Source: Toxotes chatareus (Eukaryota; Chordata; Actinopteri; Toxotidae). Taken from it: a stretch of DNA of 64,000 bases. Below, in pieces: positions 47,476-56,611 of the stretch; position 1 is the stretch's first letter; each line of letters opens with the position of its first letter. The translations under genes were made by a program, and so were the position numbers. Location of the stretch: the NCBI GenBank assembly GCA_016801885.1, contig JAFBJY010000423.1, positions 62,001-126,000 on the forward strand, written 5' to 3'. Below the pieces are notes generated by a model that ran no database searches, had not been told where the DNA came from, and worked only from the letters and a program-made list of their open reading frames with translations.

Positions 47476-48338
47476 AGATCAGGAGGTGAGGTCAAGAAGG
47501 CTCACCAGCGCCTCTTCTTTCTGAGGACACTGAAAAAGAACTACCTGTTCTCAGCCGTTTTGATGAACTTCTACCGGTCTGTGATTGAGAGCATACTGAC
47601 CAGCATGAACTGTTCAGTTGCTGACGAAAGGTACTGCAGCGGGTGGTGAAAAAACGCAGGAACCTGTAATGAGCTTGCAGCATTCTCAAGGACTCCTCTC
47701 ACCATCCACATAGACTGTTTAACCTCCTGCCCTCCAGGAGACGCTTCAGAAACCTCCGCACAAGAACCAGCAGACTCAGGAACAGCTTTTTCCCACCGCT
47801 GTTTCCTTACTGAACCCCCCCCCGTAACTGTACATTTTGTCCATAGATCACCCATCTGTATATTTGTTGATTGTATATCCAGTATATCTCAACTGTAGAT
47901 ACTGTATATCCTGCACTTGCTGCACTTCTGGTTAGATGCTAAACTGCATTTCATTACCCTGTCCTCGTACATGTGTAATGACAATAAAGTTGAATCTAAT
48001 CTAATTTAGTTCACAATGTCTAGAAGCTGTTAAAGGCTCAGATGTGTAAATCATTAAAGTGGAACCTCCAACATGGAGACACTGTGTTTCTTCTTTTCCT
48101 TCTTTTCATTGACAGGTCTACAGACTCTGGAAGTGGCAATCAGGCTCGTGTTCATACACCAACTCTCATGATACAACAGTAACATGAGAAAGCTCTGCTT
48201 TGTAAATCTGCTGAAAAAGTGTGTGTGCATAATTCTGTCTTGTGAGTTTTATGGATCTGGCTCCTGGTGTCTCCCTGTTTCCTTCAAAGATGTCTGAGAA
48301 CTGAATCATCCTCAGGTCAGTTTACACTAGAAACTTAC

Positions 48339-48461
48339 TCTGTGTCTGAGGGTCCAGGTTCATTACTGAAGTCTGGAGGATTAAACTCTTTGGACCTTGC
48401 TCTCTTCATAGACAGACAGCTGGATCGTGGAGACTCTGCTCTCAGTCTGTGGTCCTGGCCT
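48339..48461 (-). CDS. N-terminal repeat exon of the minus-strand NLR
   Basis: 123 bp, acceptor TTTTCAG, donor GTAAGT, phase 2-2. Encodes ESPRSSCLSMKRARSKEFN, then PPDFSNEPGPSDTE. It is a duplicate of the second half of the ATG exon at 52.1 kb (SPRSSCLSMKSDRS, then PPDFSNEPGPSDTK), and its phase lets it splice in between that exon and the NACHT exon. Its function is unknown; such short repeated N-terminal exons occur in other fish NLRs. Confidence 0.8.
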
Positions 48462-48754
48462 CTGAAAACACAAACACATTTTTATATCATATGAAACATA
48501 TAAATTCTCTGAGGACAAAGTGATTCTGGGAACTGATGTCCTGCAGCGATGTCACCATCTAGACTTTGGCGGTAACGTAATAAGTCACTTCCTTTTTCTT
48601 GCTTCTGCATTGTGGTGTACTGTTGCAACACTAACTTTTTGATGCACTGTGGTTAATTTCCCAACTATAGCATACATACTTGTACATATGTTCACTTTAG
48701 TCATTAGTAATCCTTGAGGATTTAACATCAGCAAATGACGTGGCCTACATTCAA

Positions 48755-48845
48755 AGGATTCAAAGGCTTTTTATTGTCAATTTCACCATATGTCAGACAT
48801 ACAGGGGAATCGAAATGTTGTTTCTCTCTCTCTGCAATGTGCATA
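48755..48845 (-). mobile_element. LINE 3'-end fragment
   Basis: Minus strand: CCCCTGTATGTCTGACATAT, then GAAATTGACAATAAAAAGCC and a repeated TTTGAATCC tail, like Rex1-type 3' ends. Confidence 0.55.
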
Positions 48846-49194
48846 CAATAATAAATAAATTAAACAATATAAACAAAACCAGCTAAATAAACTTTACTAC
48901 ATTATAAATATAAAGTGTGTAAAAATATTTGAAAATATATATAAATATTAAAATTGCAAATTGCTTGACCTGGAAAAAATATGTTTACTTAGGCAGTTGG
49001 AAAACTGTTTGGGGAAAACCTGGTCTGATTAGGAGAGACAGCATCCATCCCAGAAACAGATTTCATTAGAAGCTGATTTTATGAGACTACCAAAGTCATG
49101 ACAACCCAGAGTTGAGACCAGGAGGCAGAGTTGCAGTCCTACACGCTTCTCTGCAGTTTCTCTAGAGCTGTCACCCTCCCATGATTCCTACCAT

Positions 49195-50014
49195 TCCAAC
49201 AATTCCCTTTCTTTAGAGACTGTGTCTGCTCCCCGTCAACAAAAAGTGTATAAACCAAAAGGCAAGAGGTGTTATTCATAAAAAACTCAAAAAAATAATA
49301 CTATCAAATTGTCTGAACCTAAAAACAGCATCATTAGATGTTGACTATGAAACATTAGATCTCTCTTGTCTAAATCTGTGTTAGTAAATGATTTGATAAT
49401 GGATCAGCAGATTGATTTATTCTGTCTGACTGAGACCTGGCTGCAGGAGGAAGAGTATGTCAGTCTAAATGAGTCAACCCCTGCTAGTCATATTAATTAT
49501 CACATTCCTCGAGGCACAGGCTGAGGAGGAGGAGTGGCAGCAATCTACCACTGAAGTTTATTAATTAATCCCAGACCTAAGCCGAAATATAGCACATTTG
49601 AAAGCCTTATCCTCAGCCTCTCACGTCCAAACTGGAAGACAGAAAAACCAGTACTATTTGCTGGGGTGTATCGTCCACCTGCTGCTTACTCTGAGTTTTT
49701 GTCTGAATTCACTGAATTTTTATCTGATTTAGTGCTTAGTACGGATAAAGCAATTATAGTGGGTGACTTTAATATTAGAAATTAACTACTGTATGTAACT
49801 ATCTGATAACGCTGTTACTAAATATAAGGAGGTTATTCCACCTTTATTAACTCCAGTTTTACAGGGGACAATGACCTAAACTTTACTCAGATATCAGCAG
49901 ATATAGATTATCCAGTTGATAGTACTGCAGCTTCTACTATGTACGGCTCTTGACTCTGTTGTCCCTCTGAAAAAGGGTCACAAATCGGAGGACGCTTAGC
50001 TCCATGGTATGATT
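49195..50014 (+). mobile_element. L2-type LINE endonuclease fragment (degenerate)
   Basis: Reads through several frames as IDLFCLTETWLQEEEYVSLN, NESTPASHINYH, VLFAGVYRPPAAYSEFLSEF and IIVGDFNIRN, then loses similarity and is cut by a Tc1-like element at about 50015. It has several stops. Confidence 0.7.
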
Positions 50015-50650
50015 CCAGTACCAGTCAAAAGGTTGGACACATCTTCTCATTGAGTGTTTTTTCTTTATTTTTATTACTTTCTACATTGTAGATTGATACT
50101 AGAGACATCAAAACTATGAAGGAAGACTATGGAATTATGTAGTTAACAAAAAAAGTGTTAAACCAACCAGAATATGTTTTATATTTTAGATTCTTCAAAA
50201 TAGACACCTTGCTTTGATGACAGCTTTGCACACTCTTGCCATTCTCTCAGTCAGTTCATGAGGTAGTCACTTGGAATGGTTTTCAGTTAACAGCTGTGCC
50301 TTGTCAAGAGTTACTTTGTTGAATTTCTTGCCTTAATGTGTTTGAGACCATCAGTTCTGTTTTGCAGAAGTAGGGTTGGTACACAGTTAAGAGCCCTATT
50401 TGACCATTGTTATAATCCATTTTATGGCAAGAACCACTCAGCTAAGTAAAGAGAAATGACAGTCCATCATTACTTTAAGACATGAAGGTCAGTCAATCCG
50501 GAAGATTTCAAGAACTTTGAATGTTTTCTCAAGTGCAGTCGCAAAAAATAAACTCTATGATGAAACTGGCTCTCATGAGGATCACCCTAGGAAAGGAAGA
50601 CCAAGAGTTACCTCTGCTGCAGAGGATAAGTTCATCAGAGCTTTGCAGCT
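50015..50650 (+). mobile_element. Tc1-like transposon, 5' part
   Basis: Left terminal text CAGTACCAGTCAAAAGGTTG with the run-on of a Tc1 inverted repeat. A transposase N-terminal remnant at about 50495-50650 (SRTLNVFSSAVAKN, YDETGSHEDHPRKGRPRVTS, AAEDKFIRA) matches the DNA-binding paired-like region of Tc1 transposases. It is cut off by the composite element at about 50645, so the catalytic DDE domain is missing. Confidence 0.75.
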
Positions 50651-51504
50651 CAAATTGCTTGAAAATATATCCCACTATTTCTCCTTCGTTTCTCTGTTGT
50701 TTTGCCTTTGTTTTGTATTGAAAGTTGATTCCATGAAGCTTGGTTTGTAGTCCCTGCCCTCTGCTTCATTTGACCATCCAGGAAGATCTATGGCCTGTCC
50801 ACAGCCAGAAATAGCTGATAACTCTATCAAGTGGAAGTACATCCCCTACTCTTACGCTTGTTGTCGATATCTTACGCTGAATCTGATCTAATGGTCGTGC
50901 AGCCAATGAAATTCCAGTCACAGGGATGTGCCAAATGTTGGGGTTGTGGAAGGAGACAAGACCGTGCATTAACACATGTACTGGATGCCAGCTAGTCGTG
51001 CGTATGTGCATTTAAATAGTAGTGAGATGGTTCTTATGGCTCGGCTCACTAAAAAGTGCCGGCTCTTTCAGCTCCCAAGGGGTTCCTCTTTTTTTTTTTT
51101 GTTGTTGCTTAAATTAATTTATTAACAAATGTAACGTGTAAAATGAATTAATTTTCCTGCTGTCACTCATTTTCTCACCTTTCCAGCCTGTTGTCTCTTT
51201 CTCTGCTGCTCTCTCTCTCTTTCTTTCAGGTTTCCCTAAATGAGTCAAGTCTCTTACTTTACTGCATGGCATGCTGAGAATAACGTGAGTTGTGAACACA
51301 GGCGGTGAGCCCATGGGAGGTGGGTCCAGGCCCAGGCCCAGGTCGGGGGGGTGACTGCTGCCCAGTCCACAATGCACCAAAGTCCTATGGCACCTCCCAT
51401 AGATGGTGGGCCCATGGGAGGCAGTACCGCCCGGAGTGGGTCTCAAATCCACGACCCTGAGAGATTGAGTCTCGTGCTCTACCAACTGAGCTAATTGGGT
51501 GGCC
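50641..51504 (-). mobile_element. tRNA-Lys-headed composite element, minus-strand copy
   Basis: Inverted homologue of 43348-44479. The head at 51504-51427 carries AATTAGCTCAGTTGGTAGAG and an altered B box (GTGGATTTGAGACC). Body landmarks in the same order: CAGTAAAGTAAGAGACTTGA, GTGAGAAAATGAGTGACAGC, GAGCCGGCACTTTTTAGTGA and AGATCTTCCTGGATGGTCAA. It ends in the Tc1 remnant. Confidence 0.65.
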
Positions 51505-52060
51505 AGTACACCAAAATATGTTCCCCTAAATTTTGTGAAGTCAAGAGAGATTAGAAAACAATATGTCTTAATGTTTGAGCACTTATGATTTACACACAAA
51601 CGACGAAACAAAACCGCATGTAACCTAATTTTTCCACGTCGTAAAGTGATTGACACAATCTAAATAAACTGATAATTTTTCTCTGTTTATGTCATGTGAA
51701 GATGTTAACACACATCAATGAGTGCTCAGTTGCAAGACACACAAACATTGATCGCACACAAATTAAATGCACTCTCATTCTCACTGGGAAGAAAACACTG
51801 TGTAAATTAAACCACCATGCTGCCCTATAGAAAATCAATGAAAGTAAAAAATGTTCTAGTCAGATCATTTCAAAGGAAACAAGCAGCCTCAGCAGTCAGT
51901 ATTAAAACTCTGATGAGCCAGAAGAACCAGGAAGAACTGATTTTTTGTCGACGCTACAGCAGCTGTTACAGGCAGAGACGACAACTGCAGGACCTCAACA
52001 CACTAAACACTGTTATAGCCCAAAGTTTGGAGGTTCACAGGTTTGTAGCAGTTCTCTTAC

Positions 52061-52213
52061 TTTGTGTCTGAGGGTCCAGGTTCATTACTGAAGTCTGGAG
52101 GATCAAACGGGTTGGACCTGTCACTCTTCATAGACAGACAGCTGGATCTTGGAGAGTCTGCTCTGTCCTTCTCTTCCTCCACACAAATACTCATCTTCTG
52201 GACTTCAGTCAGT
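52061..52213 (-). CDS. First coding exon of the minus-strand NLR
   Basis: Acceptor TTTCCTTCTCAG before 52213, donor GTAAGAG after 52061 (phase 2). The ATG at 52194-52192 begins MSICVEEEKDRADSPRSSCL, then SMKSDRSNPFDPPDFSNEPG and PSDTK, the acidic then Ser-Pro-rich start typical of fish NLRP12/NLRC3-like proteins. The start is chosen because it is the family start and the first ATG in this frame after the acceptor. No membrane or signal sequence is seen, which fits a cytosolic protein. Confidence 0.85.
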
Positions 52214-52412
52214 CTGAGAAGGAAACCAGTAAAACAGACACAATCAAGACTGAGAGAATAGGAAGTAACACACACACACACACACAGACAGAGTCCACAG
52301 TGAAATAAAAACAGGCAGCTCTCCACCTGCTCAGTTTACTTTAACTCTGAGTCTGAAAACTGACTCAGAGACTTTGACAGTAAAATAATAATAATGTTGT
52401 ATTAACACTCAC

Positions 52413-52520
52413 CCTGCCTCAGCCTTCAGTTTTCCTCCTCCTGCTCTGTTTAGTTCAAATGGAGTCTGAACTAACTGACTGAACACTTTCAGTTTTAGCT
52501 GCTCCTCCCCTCTACATTTA
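52413..52520 (-). promoter_or_regulatory. 5' non-coding exon and proximal promoter of the minus-strand NLR
   Basis: A GGCAGG|GTGAGT donor at 52413 marks the end of a probable non-coding first exon that lies 199 bp upstream of the ATG exon's acceptor. The exon's start is not defined and no clear TATA box is seen. A GT microsatellite lies just upstream at 52544-52570. Confidence 0.5.
52484..52497 (-). promoter_or_regulatory. IRF/ISRE-like site near the NLR start
   Basis: Minus-strand TAAAACTGAAAGTG contains AACTGAAA, which fits the IRF core AANNGAAA, and differs from the GAAANNGAAA pair by one base. It sits within or just upstream of the presumed first exon. Interferon control is an inference. 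Confidence 0.35.
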
Positions 52521-52539
52521 CAGGAAGTCTCACAGTCTG

Positions 52540-52543
<4 letters not shown>

Positions 52544-52570
<27 letters not shown>
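52544..52570. repeat. (TG)n microsatellite
   Basis: About thirteen TG units just upstream of the presumed first exon of the minus-strand NLR. Confidence 0.95.
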
Positions 52571-53719
52571 TGTTTACAAGTTTAGAACTTGTTTCAATTT
52601 GTTGTTCTGTTTGTTAAAATAATGTGCTTTTATTTAAATCAGATTTAACTTAGTGTTTTTACAGACTTACTATAAAATAAACTATATAAATGATGTTTAT
52701 TATCATTATTATAGGAGAGAAGATCCCAGCTGATCCAGTGGATCTGGATCTGTCTGTGGGACAGGTAATCAATGGATTAAGGTGAACAACCTTTCATCTC
52801 AGCCTCTGACCCTCAGCACATTATTGTTGTTAGTTTTTGTTTGTAACTTTATAGGTGTCAAACCTGAGATCACCATTAGTGTTAACCCTGTTTACATGAT
52901 CAACAAAGCCCAGTTAAAATGTTGGTAGTTGTTATGAACCTGCAACATGTTGAATCTCCTGAAGCTGTTACAGCTGATGCAGCTATCGTGGCTTAAGGTT
53001 GTGAGCAGACATATTTGTAGTCCTTATTTCCTCAAATTTTCCATCTTCATTTTACAAAACGAGAGTTTTTTTACTCATGAGTCAAAGTTTAGAACTTGTC
53101 TAATTCAGCCAGAAATGTGTTCATTTAGAGCTCATATGATTCAAAAGATTAAAACAAACCGATGCTGCCATGTCTCCTTTCTTGTTTGGACCAGTTTAGT
53201 GGAATCATGTTGAAAAATTACTCCTATAAATGTTAATCATGGTCTATGTAGTGTTTTGTGTATCTCCTGTTTTGTTCCTTTTGTAAGGAAGCTCCCAATC
53301 ACCCAGCTCCTCCTATACAACCAGCAGCACATGATCCACCTACAAAAAGTCCTTCTTCCTCCTCCTTGTCCTCCTACTCCTCCTCCTCATTGTCCTCCTC
53401 ATTATCTCCCTCAGCCAGCAGACTCTGTTTACTCCTGTGTTCCCACCCTCTGAGCTGGGGTTGTAATAATGTCAGTGAAGTGGGAATGTGAATGTATTGA
53501 CATAAGTAATGTGCCTACAGTGAACTACACAGTGTCACATTTCTGGTTTTTTAGAAAAAAACAACAGTAACAGTTATTGACCCTCAGTTTTTCTCATCAT
53601 ATGATCACATGTCCAAAAAAACAAAAACACCCCCCCCAAAAAAAAAAACAAACAGCAACTTCCCTCCTCCAAGTTGTTATGAGCACACTATTACCTTCAA
53701 ACCCCCAAACGACCACGCT
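52571..53719. other. Intergenic stretch with a pyrimidine-rich tract
   Basis: No gene recognised. A (TCC)n-like tract at about 53357-53411 gives low-complexity Ser- or Pro-rich ORFs that are not real genes. Poly-C/poly-A patches occur near 53628-53649. Confidence 0.5.
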
Positions 53720-54055
53720 TCCCCACGACTGTGACCACCAGCCAGGTAGGTAACTGGAGAGATTTCATCAAGGCAGCAGGCCGTGATCACATCAGCCCCT
53801 GGGTCCTAAAGACCTGTGCTACCCAGCTGTCTGACATCCTGCAACACATATTCAACCTGAGTCTGTTGCAGGAAAGTATACCGGTGCTATGGCAGACATC
53901 TTGTTTAGTCTGGCCCCAGTGTCTTCAGACTTGTTGCCCTCACAACACGTCATGAAGGTTCTGGAGAGATTGGTTCTGGCACATCTAGGACCACAGGTAA
54001 AACCCAGTCTGGACCCTCTTCAATTTGCCTACCAGACTCAGGTAGGTGTAGATCG
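53720..54055 (+). mobile_element. Rex1-like LINE RT fragment
   Basis: Contains GRDHISPWVLKTCATQLSDI, QHIFNLSLLQESIPVLW, then in other frames VMKVLERLVLAHL and PSLDPLQFAYQTQVGVD. At least two frameshifts. Truncated at both ends. Confidence 0.7.
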
Positions 54056-54075
54056 ATTGCATTGAGTTCACTCCC

Positions 54076-54516
54076 TGTGATACCCCATGTGTGTCATCCT
54101 CTGGGTGTGTCTTGTCTTCATGTGTGACACTCTCTGGGTGTGTCTATTCCTCCTGTCTGTAGGTGTCTTGAGTGGCTCAACACACCTGGGCCCTGATGAA
54201 GAGTCTATTTAAGCCACTGCAATCAACACTCTCTCTGTCCACAGGCACACCACGTGTTTGGTTTGGTTTGATTATGTTGTTTTGAGTTAACCTTTTGTTT
54301 TTGTTTTACATCAGTCACCACCTGAATACTCACACTTTTAACTCATGCACACTTTATAATACTGACTTCACTGATCCACATCCACATCCCACAATGTAAA
54401 TATCTAAATTGATTATTTAATTTGGATTCAATTTGGTCTCATTTAGTTTAATTTGGTTAAATAAAGTATTTATTTGAACATTTACATGGTGTTGTCTCCC
54501 TTTTGTTGTGACCCTT
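54076..54516 (+). mobile_element. Possible solo LTR
   Basis: Starts TGTGATACCCCATG, has GAGTCTATTTAAGCC as a TATA-like box and AATAAAGTATTT near 54463, and ends about TTTTGTTGTGACC. No target duplication was seen, so the call is tentative. Confidence 0.35.
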
Positions 54517-55607
54517 TGAGCCAGGTTGATATGGATTTTTCAGGCCAGGCTGTAGACCCAGTCAAGGGCCAGCTGAAGCTGAGTCCAAGTCCGGCTAAGT
54601 CCCCACACCTTAATCTTTTACTCACTTAAATTTTTTATCTTCTTGAAATTTCTAAGTGTTCAAGCCGTCTTCAGAGAAAATGCACAGAGTCAATCAAACA
54701 CAGGAGATCAGAGAGACTGAGTCCAGAAAGCTTTATTCTACAAGCACAGACTCTATAAGCATGAGAAGTCCTGCAGGAACATCTGAAAAATCACCAAAAG
54801 TACAACATATGTTATACAAGGGGTTGTACCCAAACTCAAGGACATTTCTGGGTGTGATTGGGCATGTCCCTTTCTTTTTCCCTTTGTTTGGTTGGTGCGT
54901 TTTTACTGGTGTCACGACTTACGTCAAACCTCTCTTTTTTCCTGGAATTTAGCAGGCGTGATGGAATCTGGGTTTCTTTTGACTGTTCTTTTTTTTTTTT
55001 TTAATTTCTAAGGTTACATTAACAGACACTAATACACATCTCCTTTTCAATATCACACATCTCATGGACGTTGTTAGGCCTAATTTAGGGGGACCTGAGC
55101 CCCCCTAAAATGTCCTTCAGCCCCCCCCAAACAATCTGGGGGGAGTCAAGAACAGTTAACAACCATATTTCTGGTTGTTTCTATCAATTCAGTGTAAATT
55201 CAGAGCGACATAGAGAGTGCCAATCCAATCCGCTTTTTCACTGAGAGAAAGTCAATAATAATGATAATCCAGTCCATGTTTTGCTTCTCCCTTGAACAGG
55301 AAATCAAGGCGAATTGCTGCTTCAGCGAGTCAAATACATTCTGTCTAATTGCCGAGAAGATGCCAGTGTTGGTACGCTGGTACGCTGCACAGACTGTTTG
55401 ACGTTTGTTATGATTAAAATGAGCGCCACTGCTACGAAATGGATAGATTCAGATATGTTGTTCGTCATATTTACTTGTCTTAACTTTCGGGTGACTTTTG
55501 TTTGTCTCATTATCTCCATCTCTGGTCACACATGCCCACCCTGGCATCGCACCCCACTATTTGAGAAGCACTGCACTAGAGAGATGCTGTGGCAGCCATT
55601 GTGCTTG
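54517..55607. other. Repeat-like stretch, no gene recognised
   Basis: Minus-strand AGAATAAAGCTTTCTGGACT near 54740 and a TATAGAGTC box suggest another LTR remnant. Runs of C near 55101-55127 flank a short inverted GGGGGGACC/GCCCCCC patch. No ORF has recognisable content. Confidence 0.35.
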
Positions 55608-55680
55608 GTCGAGGAATTGAACCAGCGACCCTCCGGGCAGTCCAAAGCCGCACGCTTAACTTGCTGTGCCACCTCTGTGT
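55608..55680 (-). mobile_element. SINE family 2, head only
   Basis: Minus strand: GGTGGCACAGCAAGTTAAGC, GTGCGGCTTTGGACTGC and B box TCGCTGGTTCAATTCC. It matches the head of the copies at 47171 and 56131. Confidence 0.65.
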
Positions 55681-55683
55681 CAT

Positions 55684-56610
55684 CAGACGTTAAAGTCCAT
55701 GCTGCGTGCCTATTGTATGGAGTTGGGGAAAGACTGGGAGGAAGGGTTGCCTTGGTTCATGTTGGTTGCTAGGGAGGTGGTTCAGGCCAGTACTGGGTTC
55801 AGCCCCAGTGATCTGATGTTTGGTCATTGGTGCATGGCCCTTTAGCCCTGATGCAGGATGGGTTGGTGGAGAGTGAACCACCTAAAAATTTGGTGGATTA
55901 TGTCAATGGGTTTCGCTGTCATTTTTACATCGCAGTGGAGGTGGCAATAAAAAACTTGGAGGGCGCTCAAACTATCCAAAAAGAGCAGTATGATCATTGT
56001 GCCGAGCTTTGCCAGTTTAGCCCAGGAGACCAAGTGTTAGCACTTTTACTAATCCAGGTCCCTCCATTTCAGGGTAAATTTGCTGGCCCATACACTGTTC
56101 AGAAGCAGGTTTCAGACTTGAACTGCTTTGGGGGGGGCCATAGCGCAGCAAGTTAAGCGTGGTGGTGAAGGAGATGCGCCCCCCCCACCTCTGTGACCAT
56201 GGCCGTGGTGCCCCTGAGGAAGGCACCGATCTACACCCCCTGGACTCCTTCTAGGGAAGCCCTCTGCCACAGCGTCTCTAGTGCATGTTCATGCTTGTGT
56301 GTGTTTCGTTCACTTTGTGTGGGTAAAATGCAGAGAATAATTTCCCCAGGAGGGATCAATAAAGTATAAACGTAAAACTTAAAACTTACTTAACTTAAAC
56401 TTAATTTCTACCCCAAATCATAGGAAGTCATCTCAGTTGTGCCATGTCAATTTTTTGAAATGGTATTATGCTTGTGATGTATCTGTGACCAGTGTTTCTG
56501 GTGGCCACAAGGGTCATGTTCGCCTTACTTTGATGGCAGATTAAGTGTTGTCAGACCTCAGTGTTGCAGAAGGGGGTTTAGACACTGAAAACGACACTGA
56601 GTCATTGTTG
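55684..56610 (+). mobile_element. Gypsy/Gmr1-like retrotransposon, integrase C-terminal region
   Basis: TLKSMLRAYCMELGKDWEEG, then PWFMLVAREVVQASTGFSPS and DLMFGH, continuing in another frame with GPLALMQDGLVESEPPKNLV, YVNGFR and FSPGDQVLALL. After the SINE at 56131-56400 the text resumes with QLCHVNFLKWYY. Frameshifts and stops make it non-functional. Further pol text lies at 58860-59048, beyond an L2 insertion. Confidence 0.7.
56131..56400 (+). mobile_element. SINE family 2, internally deleted copy
   Basis: Head GGGCCATAGCGCAGCAAGTT, then a jump past the B box to GTGGTGGTGAAGGAGATGCG, CCATGGCCGTGGTGCCCCTG, GTTTCGTTCACTTTGTGTG and CAGGAGGGATCAATAAAG. It is inserted in the Gypsy pol remnant. 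Confidence 0.7.
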
Positions 56611-56611
56611 T

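Larger units (their letters stand above)
41863..48006 (+). mobile_element. Rex1-like LINE with at least four nested insertions
   Basis: 5' end near CAAGATGGCAGCGCG. EN text at 42233-42573 (FTETWLHIGIY, AVYIPPDANAKLAM) resumes at 44868 (AGDFNHSNLK, LSDHLSLF). RT pieces: 45249-45810, then 46305-46860 (DPHQFAYRTKDAV, MLFVDFSLAFNTIIP, GVPQGCVLSPFLYSLF), then 46978-47170 and 47476 onward. 3' end: AATGACAATAAAGTTGAATC and TAATCTAAT. Inserted elements lie at 42574-44863, 45822-46298, about 46869-46977 and 47171-47475. It sits in the intron between the NLR N-terminal exon and the NACHT exon, antisense to the gene. Confidence 0.8.
21434..52520 (-). other. Gene span: minus-strand NLR (FISNA-NACHT-LRRx8, B30.2 remnant)
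   Basis: A proposed single gene, transcribed right to left. Parts: 5' non-coding exon ending 52413; ATG exon 52213-52061; N-terminal exon 48461-48339; NACHT exon 41193-39322; LRR exons 38256-38080, 37133-36960, 35619-35443, 34919-34743, 31858-31682, 29586-29413, 27013-26840 and 26425-26273; then possibly the B30.2 remnant. Every coding junction from the ATG exon to the last LRR exon is phase 2, which strongly supports one transcript family. The introns are packed with transposons. Fish NLRs of this type are cytosolic immune sensors. Whether the copy is functional depends on its 3' end, which looks decayed. Confidence 0.65.

Noticed and set aside
50517..50750. 77-aa ORF as a host gene
   Set aside because: Its first half is the N-terminal part of a Tc1 transposase and the rest reads into the inserted composite element.
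53256..53491. Pro- or Ser-rich small proteins
   Set aside because: Low-complexity translation of a (TCC)n-like pyrimidine tract; two frames give equally long products.
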